Origin: Methylomicrobium sp051061015 | GTDB taxonomy: Bacteria > Pseudomonadota > Gammaproteobacteria > Methylococcales > Methylomonadaceae | Assembly (NCBI GenBank): GCA_051061015.1 | Contig: JBPFEG010000076.1 | Span: 79,489 to 143,488, forward strand | Direction of reading: 5' to 3' | Length of the DNA: 64,000 nucleotides | Shown: positions 52,984-61,938 of the stretch, piece by piece | Position numbering within the stretch: position 1 is the first letter of the stretch | Layout of the letters: every line of letters begins with the position of its first letter | Notes under the pieces: generated by a model | Databases searched by the model: none | What the model was told of the DNA's origin: nothing | What the model saw: the letters and a program-made list of their open reading frames with translations, nothing else | Position numbers and translations under genes: made by a program

Positions 52984-53997
52984 TCAAAGATGGTAAGGAT
53001 GCGCAGCCTCGAAACCGTGCACTTTCGCTTTGGTGGTGAAAGCCGGCGGCACCCAGGCTCCGTTTTCCTGACCGACCAGATGGCTGGCTAGCCAGTTTGC
53101 TTGATGACGTATCGGCAGGATATAGGCGTATAGTTTGCCGTTCGGCAGTTCCGCGACATCGCCCAACGCATAAATATGCTCATCGCTGGTCTTAAAACAC
53201 TCATCGACCTTGATGCCTCGCCCGACCGCAAGCCCCGCCTGTTCGGCCAATTCGGTCCGCGGCTTGAAGCCGCACGCCACGATCACCGCATCGAATTCGG
53301 CTGCCGCTTCAGTCAGCACACACACCTTGTCGTCCTCGTCGGCAAGACTATGGACGGACTGGTTCAGCAAAACATCCACGCCGGCATGATTCAGATTTTC
53401 GAGCAGCGACAGCGAATCTTCTTCGACCAATTGCCGCTCCATCAAACGGTCCATTGCGTGATACAGCGTCACGCTGTCGCCAGAGACGGCCAGATCGGAA
53501 GCGACTTCGCAGCCAATCAATCCGCCCCCGATAATTGCCCAGTCGGGCTGACGGTTTTGGCTCAAGATGCCCTGGCGAAACTTACGCAGCGCCTTTAGGT
53601 CGGCCAGACTGTTCAGGCAAAAGAACAGTTCGCGATAAGGCCGAAGCGGCGGCGGAACGAATGCGGCCGAGCCCTGGGCAATGATCAGCTTGTCGTATTT
53701 AAGCGATTTTTCCTGACAGTTGCCCGCCACATCGATGCTCCGCTGATCAGAATGAATAGCGGTGATATCCGCGCCGCTAATCACATCGATACGGCTTTCG
53801 CGCAACGCGGCGAACGGTTTCAGGACAATCGTTTCTTCGATCGTCTCCTTGCTGAAGCCGCGCGAGAGCAAGGGCCGAGAATAATAGCCGTCGTTCTCGC
53901 GGGTCACCAGAATAATTTCCGCGTCGGCATCCAGTGCGCGATACTTCTCGGCAAAAGTTACGCCGGCAACGCCGGAGCCAATGATCACGACTTGCAT
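52984..53997 (-). CDS. Rubredoxin-NAD(+) reductase-like FAD oxidoreductase
   Basis: This 337-residue protein has two dinucleotide-binding folds. FAD binds near the start (VVIIGSGVAGVTFAEKYRALD) and NAD(P)H in the middle (WAIIGGGLIGCEVASDL). The FAD-closing motif IYALGDVAELPNG is near residue 280. It lacks the C-terminal redox-active extension of longer family members. The rubredoxin gene lies 22 bases upstream on the same strand, which strongly supports rubredoxin as partner. Reduced rubredoxin feeds alkane hydroxylases, peroxide or superoxide reductases in other bacteria; here bluB follows after 40 bases. Confidence 0.9.
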   Translation of the reverse strand: MQVVIIGSGVAGVTFAEKYRALDADAEIILVTRENDGYYSRPLLSRGFSKETIEETIVLKPFAALRESRIDVISGADITAIHSDQRSIDVAGNCQEKSLKYDKLIIAQGSAAFVPPPLRPYRELFFCLNSLADLKALRKFRQGILSQNRQPDWAIIGGGLIGCEVASDLAVSGDSVTLYHAMDRLMERQLVEEDSLSLLENLNHAGVDVLLNQSVHSLADEDDKVCVLTEAAAEFDAVIVACGFKPRTELAEQAGLAVGRGIKVDECFKTSDEHIYALGDVAELPNGKLYAYILPIRHQANWLASHLVGQENGAWVPPAFTTKAKVHGFEAAHPYHL

Positions 53998-54019
53998 GCA
54001 ATCTCCCGTATCGATCCGG

Positions 54020-54190
54020 CTAGTCCATCAATTCATAATCACTTTTGACGGTGCCGCATTCGGGACAGCGCCAATCGTCGGGAATATCCTCGAAACGGGT
54101 GCCCGGCGCAATGCCGGTCTCGGCATCGCCTTCCCGTTCGTCGTAAATGTGGCCGCAAATCGTGCACTGCCATCTTCTATATTCAGACAT
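54020..54190 (-). CDS. Rubredoxin
   Basis: This small iron protein of 56 residues has the two CxxC knuckles that bind a single Fe: C9-T-I-C12-G-H-I-Y-D and C42-P-E-C45-G. The spacing and the middle EGDAETGIAPGTRFEDIPDD are standard for bacterial rubredoxins. It starts at an ATG with AGGTGCG-like sequence upstream and ends 22 bases before the reductase gene. It is probably the first gene of the whole minus-strand B12 run, since the only gene upstream ends about 100 bases away. Confidence 0.96.
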   Translation of the reverse strand: MSEYRRWQCTICGHIYDEREGDAETGIAPGTRFEDIPDDWRCPECGTVKSDYELMD

Positions 54191-54289
54191 AATCGCACCT
54201 CTTTAAGATAATAATAGATAGCTCCGCTGTTTGGCGGAGCTAAATTAACAATATCAATTCTAAAGCAATTTTCAAACCAGCAATGCATA

Positions 54290-55420
54290 TTATTTTTTGA
54301 AGGGCAGATAATTCGCCGCATTGCGGCGATAAATTCTGATCGACTGCCGCTCCCGAGCCAGAAAATTCCCAACCGCTTCGGCAAACGCCGCATCCTTCAA
54401 CCAATGCACGGAATAAGTCGGAACCGGCTCGAAGCCGCGCGCAATTTTGTGCTCGCCCTGCGCTCCCGAATCGAAGCGTTTCAAGCCGCGTCCGATGCAA
54501 TAATCCAACCCCTGGTAATAACAGGCTTCAAAATGCAGGGCGTCGTATTCTTCGGCACAGCCCCAGTAGCGGCCATATAACGTATCGCTGCCGATAAAGC
54601 TCAGTGCTGCAGCGACCGTTTCGCCGTTTTTGACCGCCTGTACCAGCAGCATTCGATCGCCCATTGCGGATGCGCACCGCATAAAAAAATCGGACGCTAA
54701 GTAGGGCTGCGAAGCATTTTTCAAATAAGTCAGAGCATAAAACCGGTAAAACGCCTGCCACCCCGCTTCGGTGACTTGATCGCCCGGCATGCGCAGCAAT
54801 TCGACTCCGGCCTCATCGACTTTTCGGCGTTCGCGCCGAATCATCTTGCGCTTGGCCGCATTGAATGCTTCCAGGTAATCGTCGAAATCCCGGTAACCTT
54901 TATTGAACCAGTGATACTGCACGCCCTCGCGCACTAATAATCCCTGCGCTTGCCATTGCTCAGCCTCCTGTTCGCAAGGGAATAGACAGTGCCAGGAAGA
55001 CAAGCTCTGTTCTATCGACACGTCCCGAATAAAATCAAACAACAACTGCATCGCCTTTGCCCGATCCGCTGAATCTTTGAGCACCAGGCGCGGCCCCGGA
55101 CACGGCGTAAACGGAATCGCGGTCAGCCATTTCGGATAATAAGCCAAACCGTACTGCCGCCAGGCTGCGGCCCATTGCTGATCGAAAACATACTCGCCGA
55201 ACGAATGGGTTTTCAGATACAACGGCAGCAATCCCATCAAATCCCCCTTCTCGTAAACCAGCAAATGCCGGGGCACCCATCCGGTCTGCTCCGATACCGA
55301 ACCGCTTTCTTCCAGCGCGGACAAAAATTCATGCCGGATAAAAGGGTAACCAACGCCGGCAAGCGCATTCCATTCAGCGGCAGTAATATCGGTGATGCTC
55401 TCAATCTGTTTTACTTGCAT
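54290..55420 (-). CDS. FemAB-like / GNAT-type acyltransferase (PF04339)
   Basis: This 376-residue cytoplasmic protein resembles the widespread COG3146 group, often labelled peptidoglycan biosynthesis or GNAT family N-acetyltransferase. Motifs are YPFIRHEFLSALEESGSVSE near the start, FDQQWAAAWRQYGLAYYPKWL, FTPCPGPRLV, and GRYWGCAEEYDALHFEACYYQGLDYCI. SGAQGEHKIARGFEPVPTYSVHW near the C-terminus is also typical. The ATG at 55420 was chosen; the frame extends 20 codons further upstream without family resemblance. The acyl donor and acceptor are unknown. It stands apart from the B12 run by about 100 bases. Confidence 0.87.
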   Translation of the reverse strand: MQVKQIESITDITAAEWNALAGVGYPFIRHEFLSALEESGSVSEQTGWVPRHLLVYEKGDLMGLLPLYLKTHSFGEYVFDQQWAAAWRQYGLAYYPKWLTAIPFTPCPGPRLVLKDSADRAKAMQLLFDFIRDVSIEQSLSSWHCLFPCEQEAEQWQAQGLLVREGVQYHWFNKGYRDFDDYLEAFNAAKRKMIRRERRKVDEAGVELLRMPGDQVTEAGWQAFYRFYALTYLKNASQPYLASDFFMRCASAMGDRMLLVQAVKNGETVAAALSFIGSDTLYGRYWGCAEEYDALHFEACYYQGLDYCIGRGLKRFDSGAQGEHKIARGFEPVPTYSVHWLKDAAFAEAVGNFLARERQSIRIYRRNAANYLPFKK

Positions 55421-55905
55421 CGATATATTGAATAAAAGTGTAGTGACTCCCTTTTCCACATCATAACAGCGCATGAGCAAGAAACCCTACTGTCAGGCCT
55501 TCGAAAACAGAGCATGATTCAAACCGATAATCCCTCGTTTTCGCACCTTTCTCCCTTTCGAGCTGCCTGGAGCTCAAAACGTTACCAACCCTGTGAATAA
55601 GCGATTCCGCTGAGAGCTCGGCTCACTCTTCCACCAATGCAAGGCTGAGAGAGAAAGACTTAACCTAGGGCTTGAATGGCCTATCCCTGAAACGCCTGAT
55701 CCGAAGCGGAGAAGGTTGCGGCTTGGTAAGATTCAATTGAAATGTATCAGTTGATCCGATCGAAATCAGCTTTAAGCAGACTCGTTTATTTTTTTCCTGG
55801 ACCGCCTCATTTTCCGCCAGTGGACTAATATTAATTCCAGCAATTATTCAACCGTCGCACCGGCTCGACGTAAACAGTCAATTTATAAAATTCAAAGGGT
55901 TCCAG
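55421..55905. other. Intergenic region before FHA-kinase-phosphatase trio
   Basis: About 485 bases between divergent genes. It contains a faint TPP-aptamer-like segment near 55650-55720 (GGCTGAGAG, then CCCTGAAACGCCTGATC) that lacks the rest of the consensus. I see no coding sequence with family resemblance. It must contain promoters for the acyltransferase gene and for the FHA gene. Confidence 0.45.
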
Positions 55906-56625
55906 ATGTCTTTTTTGCAAGTGTATTTTAATGGTGAACTACAATTTACTGCACCTTTGCAGCCCAGCGGAACCACCATCGGGCGTGCAGACAATAACGA
56001 TTTGGTAATCGATAACCCAGGCATCTCAAGTCATCACGCTGTCATCGAGCGCGACGGAAATGAATTTTATATCAAGGATATTAACAGCACGAATGGAGTG
56101 TATTTGAATGGCCGCCGAATTTCCCGCGAGCAACTTCGCTATGGCGATGAAATCACGCTTTTTAAACATAAGTTGAAGTTCATCGCGGTCGATTTATCGA
56201 TGGAGTCCGGCACCAGCGAGGTGGCATCGAAACCCGGGCTTATGAGCCAAGATCAAACGATGGAGGTTAATGTAGCGCAATTACAGGCCATCATGCAGCA
56301 TCAGCAGAGCCATGCTCCGTATTTGGTGCAAACCGGCGGCAAGCACGAAGGACACAAGTGGATTTTATCGAAACCTCATTTCACCATCGGAAAAAGCTCG
56401 GCATGCGAGTTACGCGTGGGGGGCTGGTTTACGCCGAAACTGATCGCGAAAATTACTCGTCAGAGCGACGGCTTTTACCTGACTACCGAAAAAAGAGGCC
56501 GAATCAGCGTGAACGGTCAACCGCTCAACCAGCGTGTAAAATTGCGAAATTTCGATAAATTGCAAATACGCGACATCGCCTTAACTTACTATCAACCTGC
56601 TGCGGCAGAAAAATCCGCCGTATGA
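55906..56625 (+). CDS. FHA domain protein
   Basis: This 239-residue cytoplasmic protein binds phosphothreonine through an N-terminal FHA domain. The recognition loops are visible as TTIGRADNNDLVI (G26-R27), GISSHHAVIERDG (S41, H44) and NSTNGVYLNGRRI (T62-N63-G64). A second, degenerate FHA-like fold follows at about 140-235 (PHFTIGKSSACELRV; GRISVNGQPLNQRVKL) without the SxxH pair. Its stop overlaps the kinase start by four bases (ATGA), so the two are coupled. It is likely a substrate or docking partner of the kinase encoded next. Confidence 0.93.
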   Translation: MSFLQVYFNGELQFTAPLQPSGTTIGRADNNDLVIDNPGISSHHAVIERDGNEFYIKDINSTNGVYLNGRRISREQLRYGDEITLFKHKLKFIAVDLSMESGTSEVASKPGLMSQDQTMEVNVAQLQAIMQHQQSHAPYLVQTGGKHEGHKWILSKPHFTIGKSSACELRVGGWFTPKLIAKITRQSDGFYLTTEKRGRISVNGQPLNQRVKLRNFDKLQIRDIALTYYQPAAAEKSAV

Positions 56626-58301
56626 TTCAGTCCGGCATCGATATTCCGGGTTACAAAATCCAAAAGCTGATTGCCGAAGGCGGCATGGCCTCGGTTTATC
56701 TGGCTCGGCAGGAATCGCTGGCCCGGCCTGTGGCGCTGAAATTGCTGCGTAAATTCGATAATCCGTCGCAAGCTTCGCGTTTTTTCAACGAAGGCCGCAT
56801 TATCGCCTCCCTGGAACACCGCAACATCATTACCATTTTCGACCTCGGCGCTGTCGGTGAACGGCATTATCTGGCGATGGAGTATCTACAGGGCGGCGAC
56901 CTGAGGTCGCGCATGAATGAAATGATGGCGCCTTTCGAAATGCTCGAATTAATGGAAACACTGGGTTTATGCCTGGATTTTGTCCACCAGAAAGGCATCA
57001 TTCATCGCGACATCAAACCGGAAAATATTCTATTCCGCATGGACGGCTCGGTCGTATTGACCGATTTCGGCGTAGCCAAACAAATGGATTTCAACAATAC
57101 GTTGACAATGGACGGTACCACGCTGGGCAGCCCGTATTACCTGAGTCCGGAACAAGGGACATGCAAGCCGTTAGATGGCAGGGCCGATATTTACAGCCTG
57201 GGCGTCATTTGCTACGAAATGTTGACCGGCCTGAAGCCTTTTCAAGGCGATTCTCCTGTGGAAACCATCATTGCGCGGTTAACCTCGGAAATTCCGCTGT
57301 TACCACCGGATGTCCGTTATTTTCAGCCTTTAATCGCACGAATGGCCGCGCTGGATCCGAAGGACCGTTTTGCTTCCGGAAAAGAAATGGCCGCCTTTGT
57401 GCGGGATTTGCGTGCATCAATACCCAAACGAAAACTGCTCAAGTCTGTCATGCCGCAGCTTGAGATTAAAAAACCATCAAATATCCTCGCACACACCCTT
57501 GAGCAAAATTTAGCGTCTCAAATAATCGAAGTTGAATCGGCAGCAGTCTCTCGCCTTCATGAACCTCGGTATAAATGGCTAGCGAGCCTCGGCCTGATCG
57601 TCATGCTGATGCCGGGCTTATGGTTTTTTCTGCAACCCGTATCGCCAAAGCATAAGCTGGAAACACTCCCTCGTGAGCAAAATATCACCGCTTCATCAAG
57701 TAAATCGCAAGTTCAGATCATTCCTGCTCCAACCTTACCCCAACAACAGCTCACCGCTATTGCTTCGGCACAGATATCTCCGGTATCCACGCATTTACCG
57801 GTTTCTGACGTTAACACCGCCTTGCGGCAGGCAGCCGCGATACTTAAAGAGAAACAGTTAACATTACCTAAATTGAAACAGGCGTACGATTTATATCAAT
57901 TAGCGCTTACTAAAAATCCGCGCCATCAGCAGGCCATGCGTGGCGTGACGACTATCGCCCATGAGTTTATCGCGATTAAAAGCGAAATCGAGCGGTACCT
58001 GGGCTTGGCTCGTACCGCCGTGAAAAACGACAAAATGAGTGTGCAAGGGGAAAATCAGGCGATCGGCTATTATCGCCAAATACTCGTTCTCGAACCCGGG
58101 CATCCGGAAGCGCTGCAAGGGCTTGAAAAACTGGCCGGCCTCTATGCCGATCGCGTCGAAGCCGATATCAGCAAACCCGATACAGTCGGAGCAGAGCGTA
58201 ATTTACGGATAGGGCTCTCATTGCAAGCCGATCACCCCCGTTTGCTGGCTCTCGCCGACAGACTGAGGATTTCTGCCGATGCGGAGACAAGTGTACCGTA
58301 A
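56622..58301 (+). CDS. Membrane-bound Ser/Thr protein kinase with TPR-like region
   Basis: This 559-residue protein carries an N-terminal Hanks-type kinase domain (about 9-265). It shows the glycine loop IAEGGMASVYLAR, the lysine in PVALKLLRKF, the catalytic loop GIIHRDIKPENILF, the metal motif LTDFGVAKQMD, and the activation/P+1 loop TLGSPYYLSPEQ. One membrane segment follows at about 320-338 (LGLIVMLMPGLWFF). The C-terminal 200 residues are helical and TPR-like (AAAILKEKQLTLPKLKQAYD; GYYRQILVLEPGHPEALQGL) and should be periplasmic. It overlaps the FHA gene and is followed 45 bases later by a PP2C phosphatase. Confidence 0.94.
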   Translation: MIQSGIDIPGYKIQKLIAEGGMASVYLARQESLARPVALKLLRKFDNPSQASRFFNEGRIIASLEHRNIITIFDLGAVGERHYLAMEYLQGGDLRSRMNEMMAPFEMLELMETLGLCLDFVHQKGIIHRDIKPENILFRMDGSVVLTDFGVAKQMDFNNTLTMDGTTLGSPYYLSPEQGTCKPLDGRADIYSLGVICYEMLTGLKPFQGDSPVETIIARLTSEIPLLPPDVRYFQPLIARMAALDPKDRFASGKEMAAFVRDLRASIPKRKLLKSVMPQLEIKKPSNILAHTLEQNLASQIIEVESAAVSRLHEPRYKWLASLGLIVMLMPGLWFFLQPVSPKHKLETLPREQNITASSSKSQVQIIPAPTLPQQQLTAIASAQISPVSTHLPVSDVNTALRQAAAILKEKQLTLPKLKQAYDLYQLALTKNPRHQQAMRGVTTIAHEFIAIKSEIERYLGLARTAVKNDKMSVQGENQAIGYYRQILVLEPGHPEALQGLEKLAGLYADRVEADISKPDTVGAERNLRIGLSLQADHPRLLALADRLRISADAETSVP

Positions 58302-58346
58302 CCCTATCCTGCACTAATCGAATCTCTTCATCCCGGGAAATACACG

Positions 58347-59138
58347 ATGAGTTGGAAATTTGGAGCCGCGACCGATATTGGCAGCCGTAGCGAGCAGCAA
58401 GATCGTCTTGCCATATTGCATTCCCGAAATGGTCGGCGGCATCTTGTCGTGGTAGCAGACGGGATGGGCGGGTTACAGAACGGCGCGCAGGCCGCGCAAA
58501 TTCTGATCGACGTCGCCTCGGAACATTTTTCCCGGTACAAAAACGGCTATCCATACGATTTTTTAGGCCACATTTGCCAGACTGCTCATAAAACCATTAA
58601 CGACCTGCCGGTCGATGGCGGATCTTCACCGGGAACAACCGCCTTGTTGTTATTTATCGATAAGCAAACGGCTTATTGGGCGCATGTCGGTGATTCGCGT
58701 CTATATCATTTTCGCAACGGCAGTTTTTTGAAGCATACCCATGACCATTCCCTGCTGCAATTAATGGTCGATAAAGGCTTGGTCGAAAAGGACAATGCCC
58801 CCGCGGAAATGCGGAATCAACTGTACATGCGGCTGGGCGGTGAAGGAACGCCGGAGCCCGATTTTAATGAATCCGAAGTGGAAGACGGAGACTTGTTTTT
58901 ACTCTGCAGCGACGGTTTTTGGCAGCCTATGCAGCCAGATGAGATGGTTACTGTGCTCAAACAATACCCCCCGGATCAGGGCGGCCCGCAATATCTGGTC
59001 GATTTAGCGCGGCAACGAAGCGGCGATTGTTCTGACAATATCAGTCTTGCCGTTTTGCATTGGGTTAGAGCTGCAGAACTTGGGCTCTGGCAACGTTTCA
59101 TTAACGTGATGCGTAAGCGTTTCTGTATTCGAGCATAA
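58347..59138 (+). CDS. PP2C-family Ser/Thr protein phosphatase
   Basis: This 263-residue metal-dependent phosphatase should reverse the action of the kinase next door. PP2C motifs in order are IGSRSEQQDRLA, VVVADGMGGLQNG with the metal Asp and Gly, YWAHVGDSRLYHFRNG, LLCSDGFWQ and SDNISLAVLHW. It follows the kinase by 45 bases on the same strand and is the third gene of the FHA-kinase-phosphatase unit. Similar trios occur with and without type VI secretion clusters; no type VI genes are in the window. A short non-coding remnant follows it. Confidence 0.95.
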   Translation: MSWKFGAATDIGSRSEQQDRLAILHSRNGRRHLVVVADGMGGLQNGAQAAQILIDVASEHFSRYKNGYPYDFLGHICQTAHKTINDLPVDGGSSPGTTALLLFIDKQTAYWAHVGDSRLYHFRNGSFLKHTHDHSLLQLMVDKGLVEKDNAPAEMRNQLYMRLGGEGTPEPDFNESEVEDGDLFLLCSDGFWQPMQPDEMVTVLKQYPPDQGGPQYLVDLARQRSGDCSDNISLAVLHWVRAAELGLWQRFINVMRKRFCIRA

Positions 59139-59149
59139 AGAGTAGAACC

Positions 59150-59247
59150 TGGACCATTTCAGCACGAGGGCCGGCGAATATTACAAAAAGGACGAAACCG
59201 AAGCGGACCGCAACGATCAGATCGGCAAGTATCAGGTTCAGCATTAA
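59150..59247 (+). pseudogene. Short orphan reading-frame remnant
   Basis: Between the phosphatase stop and the rtcB stop lies an open stretch of about 32 codons ending in TAA, translating as GEYYKKDETEADRNDQIGKYQ among others. It has no start codon; an in-frame TAG lies just upstream. The charged sequence looks protein-like, so it may be the tail of a lost gene, but chance cannot be excluded. Confidence 0.35.
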
Positions 59248-59257
59248 GACGGTATAG

Positions 59258-60688
59258 TCAGCCTTTGATGCAGATAACCGGGGCCAGTTTTGCGACTTTA
59301 TGGGCTAGTCCTGCCTTGTCTGCCGCCTCGACGACAGCGCTGACGTTTTTATAGGCTAGCGGCGCTTCTTCGGCGATGCCTCGCATCGAAGGGCTGCGGA
59401 TGAGGATGCCTTGCCTCGCCAGTTCATCGACGAGTTCCCGCCCCCGCCACTGCTTGGTCGCCTGATGCCGGCTCATAGCACGGCCGGCGCCGTGACAGGC
59501 GGAGCTGAAGGCATGCTGTTCGCCTATTTCGGTTCCGCATAAAACATACGAACTGGTGCCCATCGAGCCGCCGATCAATACCGGTTGGCCGACTTCGCGG
59601 AACGCATCGGGTAGATCGGGATGTCCTGCCCCATAGGCACGGGTTGCGCCCTTGCGGTGAACGAATAATTCCTTTTTACGGTCAGCTACCGTATGTTTTT
59701 CAACTTTGCAGGTATTGTGCGAGACATCATATAACAGACCCAGGTTGGCGTCGGGAAACACTGACGCGACAGCCTGCCGGGTCAAATGAGTCAATATCTG
59801 GCGATTGGCCAGCGCGCAATTGATGCCGGCGCGCATCGCGCCGAGGTATTGCTGCCCGAGCGGCGAATAAATGGGCGCGCAGGCAAGTTCGCGGTCAGGC
59901 AAGGTAATTTTGTACTGGTTAGCAGAGATGACCATTTCCTTTAGAAATTCAGTGCCGATTTGATGACCAAGCCCACGGGACCCACAATGAATCGTGATGA
60001 CGATATCGTCAATCTGTAAGCCGAATCTTTCAGCAATGGAGGAGTTATAAATCTCGACGACACGCTGCACTTCTAAATAATGATTACCAGATCCCAAAGT
60101 CCCCATTTCTTCACATTGCCGTTCACGGGCTTTTGATGAAACCTGGGCTGGATCGGCGCCCGCCATGCAGCCGCGTTCTTCAGTGCGTTCCAGGTCCGCC
60201 GCTTCACCAAAACCCCGGTCGACTGCCCATTGGGCTCCACCGGTCAGCATGGCGATCATTTCCTTATGATTCAAATGCAGTTTACCCCGGCTGCCGACGC
60301 CTGCGGGAATCACCCGGTAGAGTTCGTCCGCGAGCCGATGTTGCTCCGGCCTGAGCATCTCGATCGTCAGGCCGGTATGTAAAGTCCGAACACCGCAGGA
60401 AATATCGAAGCCGACGCCTCCGGCCGAAATCACGCCGCCCTGTTCCGGGTCGAACGCGGCCACGCCGCCAATAGGAAAACCGTAGCCCCAATGCGCATCG
60501 GGCATTGCATAAGCCGCATCGACGATGCCGGGCAAAGTCGCAACGTTCGTGATCTGCTCATAAACCTTTGGGTCCATGCCACGAATTAGCGCTTCATCCG
60601 CATAGATGACTGCCGGCACACGCATTGCCCCCTTGATCGGTATTTCCCAACAAGTTTCATCGCGTTGAATCAATTGATTTGTATTCAT
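59258..60688 (-). CDS. rtcB: RtcB RNA-splicing ligase
   Basis: This 476-residue enzyme joins RNA 2',3'-cyclic phosphate or 3'-phosphate ends to 5'-hydroxyl ends using GTP and Mn. Metal and nucleotide motifs are visible: GGVGFDISCGVRTL (Asp and Cys ligands), LGSGNHYLEVQ, TIHCGSRGLGHQIG, and SSACHGAGRAMSR with the histidine that carries GMP. The ATG at 60688 follows AGAGGAACG; the frame runs 29 codons further upstream into the archease gene, which is unlikely to be used. The archease gene ends 10 bases upstream, so the two are cotranscribed. No RtcA or RtcR gene is present. Confidence 0.97.
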   Translation of the reverse strand: MNTNQLIQRDETCWEIPIKGAMRVPAVIYADEALIRGMDPKVYEQITNVATLPGIVDAAYAMPDAHWGYGFPIGGVAAFDPEQGGVISAGGVGFDISCGVRTLHTGLTIEMLRPEQHRLADELYRVIPAGVGSRGKLHLNHKEMIAMLTGGAQWAVDRGFGEAADLERTEERGCMAGADPAQVSSKARERQCEEMGTLGSGNHYLEVQRVVEIYNSSIAERFGLQIDDIVITIHCGSRGLGHQIGTEFLKEMVISANQYKITLPDRELACAPIYSPLGQQYLGAMRAGINCALANRQILTHLTRQAVASVFPDANLGLLYDVSHNTCKVEKHTVADRKKELFVHRKGATRAYGAGHPDLPDAFREVGQPVLIGGSMGTSSYVLCGTEIGEQHAFSSACHGAGRAMSRHQATKQWRGRELVDELARQGILIRSPSMRGIAEEAPLAYKNVSAVVEAADKAGLAHKVAKLAPVICIKG

Positions 60689-60698
60689 CACGTTCCTC

Positions 60699-61130
60699 TT
60701 ACACATCGACGATACATTGCGCCACCCACATCGCCTCGCTATTTTGATAAACACGCAATTCGGTAAAGGTTGCACCTTTTATTTCTACCGCAGGCTGATG
60801 TTTTTTCCGGTCTACGGTTTCTCCGCAAGCCGTTGCAGAAAGCTCGCTTTGCCCGATCGTCACTTCAAAACGGCCGAAAAGCAAATTATGTACCGACATT
60901 TGGTAAATCAACTCGTTGATCCACTCCAGAAATAATAATTCATTGTCCGGCGCTTGGCATTTGATCGAGATTGAAGCGGCTTCTTCGACTGCATCCGGAT
61001 CTGCGATCACCGCGGTCAAAGCCAGCGCAGCCTGTTCGAAACTCTCGGCAAGAGTCGGTGCAATACCTCGAATGCCCATATCTGCATCATGATCGAAATG
61101 TTCCCAATAGGAAATGTGTTTTTTCAGCAT
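60699..61130 (-). CDS. Archease, RtcB cofactor
   Basis: This 143-residue protein matches the archease family: YWEHFDHDADMGIRGIAPTLAESFEQAALAL at the start holds the conserved acidic metal-binding residues, and the middle NELLFLEWINELIYQMSV is equally typical. Archease speeds guanylylation of RtcB and allows multiple turnovers; the adjacency to rtcB (10 bases) supports that role here. Length is normal. Its ATG at 61130 is preceded by a weak ribosome-binding site. Confidence 0.95.
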   Translation of the reverse strand: MLKKHISYWEHFDHDADMGIRGIAPTLAESFEQAALALTAVIADPDAVEEAASISIKCQAPDNELLFLEWINELIYQMSVHNLLFGRFEVTIGQSELSATACGETVDRKKHQPAVEIKGATFTELRVYQNSEAMWVAQCIVDV

Positions 61131-61226
61131 AATTTTCTGATGGATTAAGTGATAAAAAGGTTCATGCTGAGTATTAAACCTGCCACTCCCCTTATAATCA
61201 TCATTTTTCGAATCGTATAAAAAATC

Positions 61227-61559
61227 ATGTTCGCGACAAATCCCGGCAATATTTTTTCAGGCCTTCCAGAACAATTACCGAACGAACTATTCGAACAAAT
61301 TCTAAAACACGGTGGAATCGAGATCGAGCGGATTATCTCCAAAGGCCATATCACGCCGGAAGGGCAATGGTATGATCAGGACTGGGATGAATGGGTGCTG
61401 CTGCTTCAGGGACAGGCAATTTTGGTCTACCAAAATGAAAAGGAGCCTATTCATCTGAAACCTGGGGATTATATGCTGATACCCGCGCAGCGACGGCATC
61501 GTGTCGAATGGACGGATCCAGCTATTGAAACTGTCTGGCTGGCAATCCATTGGCGTTAG
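61227..61559 (+). CDS. Small cupin-domain protein
   Basis: This 110-residue protein is a single cupin barrel. The first cupin motif region is GHITPEGQWYDQDWDEWVLLLQG, where the usual GxHxH is replaced by a Glu/Trp-rich stretch. The second motif is LKPGDYMLIPAQRRHRVEWTD, with the PGD and His intact. Metal binding may therefore be altered. Function is unknown; many such proteins are small binding or isomerase-like domains. It is divergent from archease with about 95 bases between. Confidence 0.85.
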   Translation: MFATNPGNIFSGLPEQLPNELFEQILKHGGIEIERIISKGHITPEGQWYDQDWDEWVLLLQGQAILVYQNEKEPIHLKPGDYMLIPAQRRHRVEWTDPAIETVWLAIHWR

Positions 61560-61746
61560 TGACTTCGATTTAACTGTAAACCAAGTCAATTGAATCATTT
61601 CTTTGGTTCATTCTGCATTCAGAAACCGCCGCTTACACTTTAACCGTAAAGCGACATAAAGCCTTTAATTTATTATTTTTTCGGTTAATGGGACAAGTAT
61701 CCCGTCGGCTCGAAAGGCACGCTTGATCACGGCACGAGGTAGGACA

Positions 61747-61938
61747 ATGAACGAATTTGATATGCAGAATACGACGAGGCGTAACTCGAACGATACGCTC
61801 GAGGCACTATGCCAGGAATTCAATGGCATCAGCTTTTATGGGCTGGAATATATCCTTGAGGATTTTTTTCAGATGAAGGGAACCCAAAGCGCGAATTTAA
61901 CCTCTGCCGCTGTGGATTGGTTCGGATTATATGATTAG
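61747..61938 (+). CDS. Small hypothetical protein
   Basis: A 63-residue frame starts at an ATG with GAGGTAGGACA upstream, a fair ribosome-binding site. The acidic product (NDTLEALCQEFNGISFYG; LEYILEDFFQMKG) has no membrane segment or known motif. Its composition looks protein-like rather than random, but no family is recognised. It stands alone between the cupin gene and a 370-base gene-free stretch. It could be a small regulator or not a gene. Confidence 0.5.
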   Translation: MNEFDMQNTTRRNSNDTLEALCQEFNGISFYGLEYILEDFFQMKGTQSANLTSAAVDWFGLYD

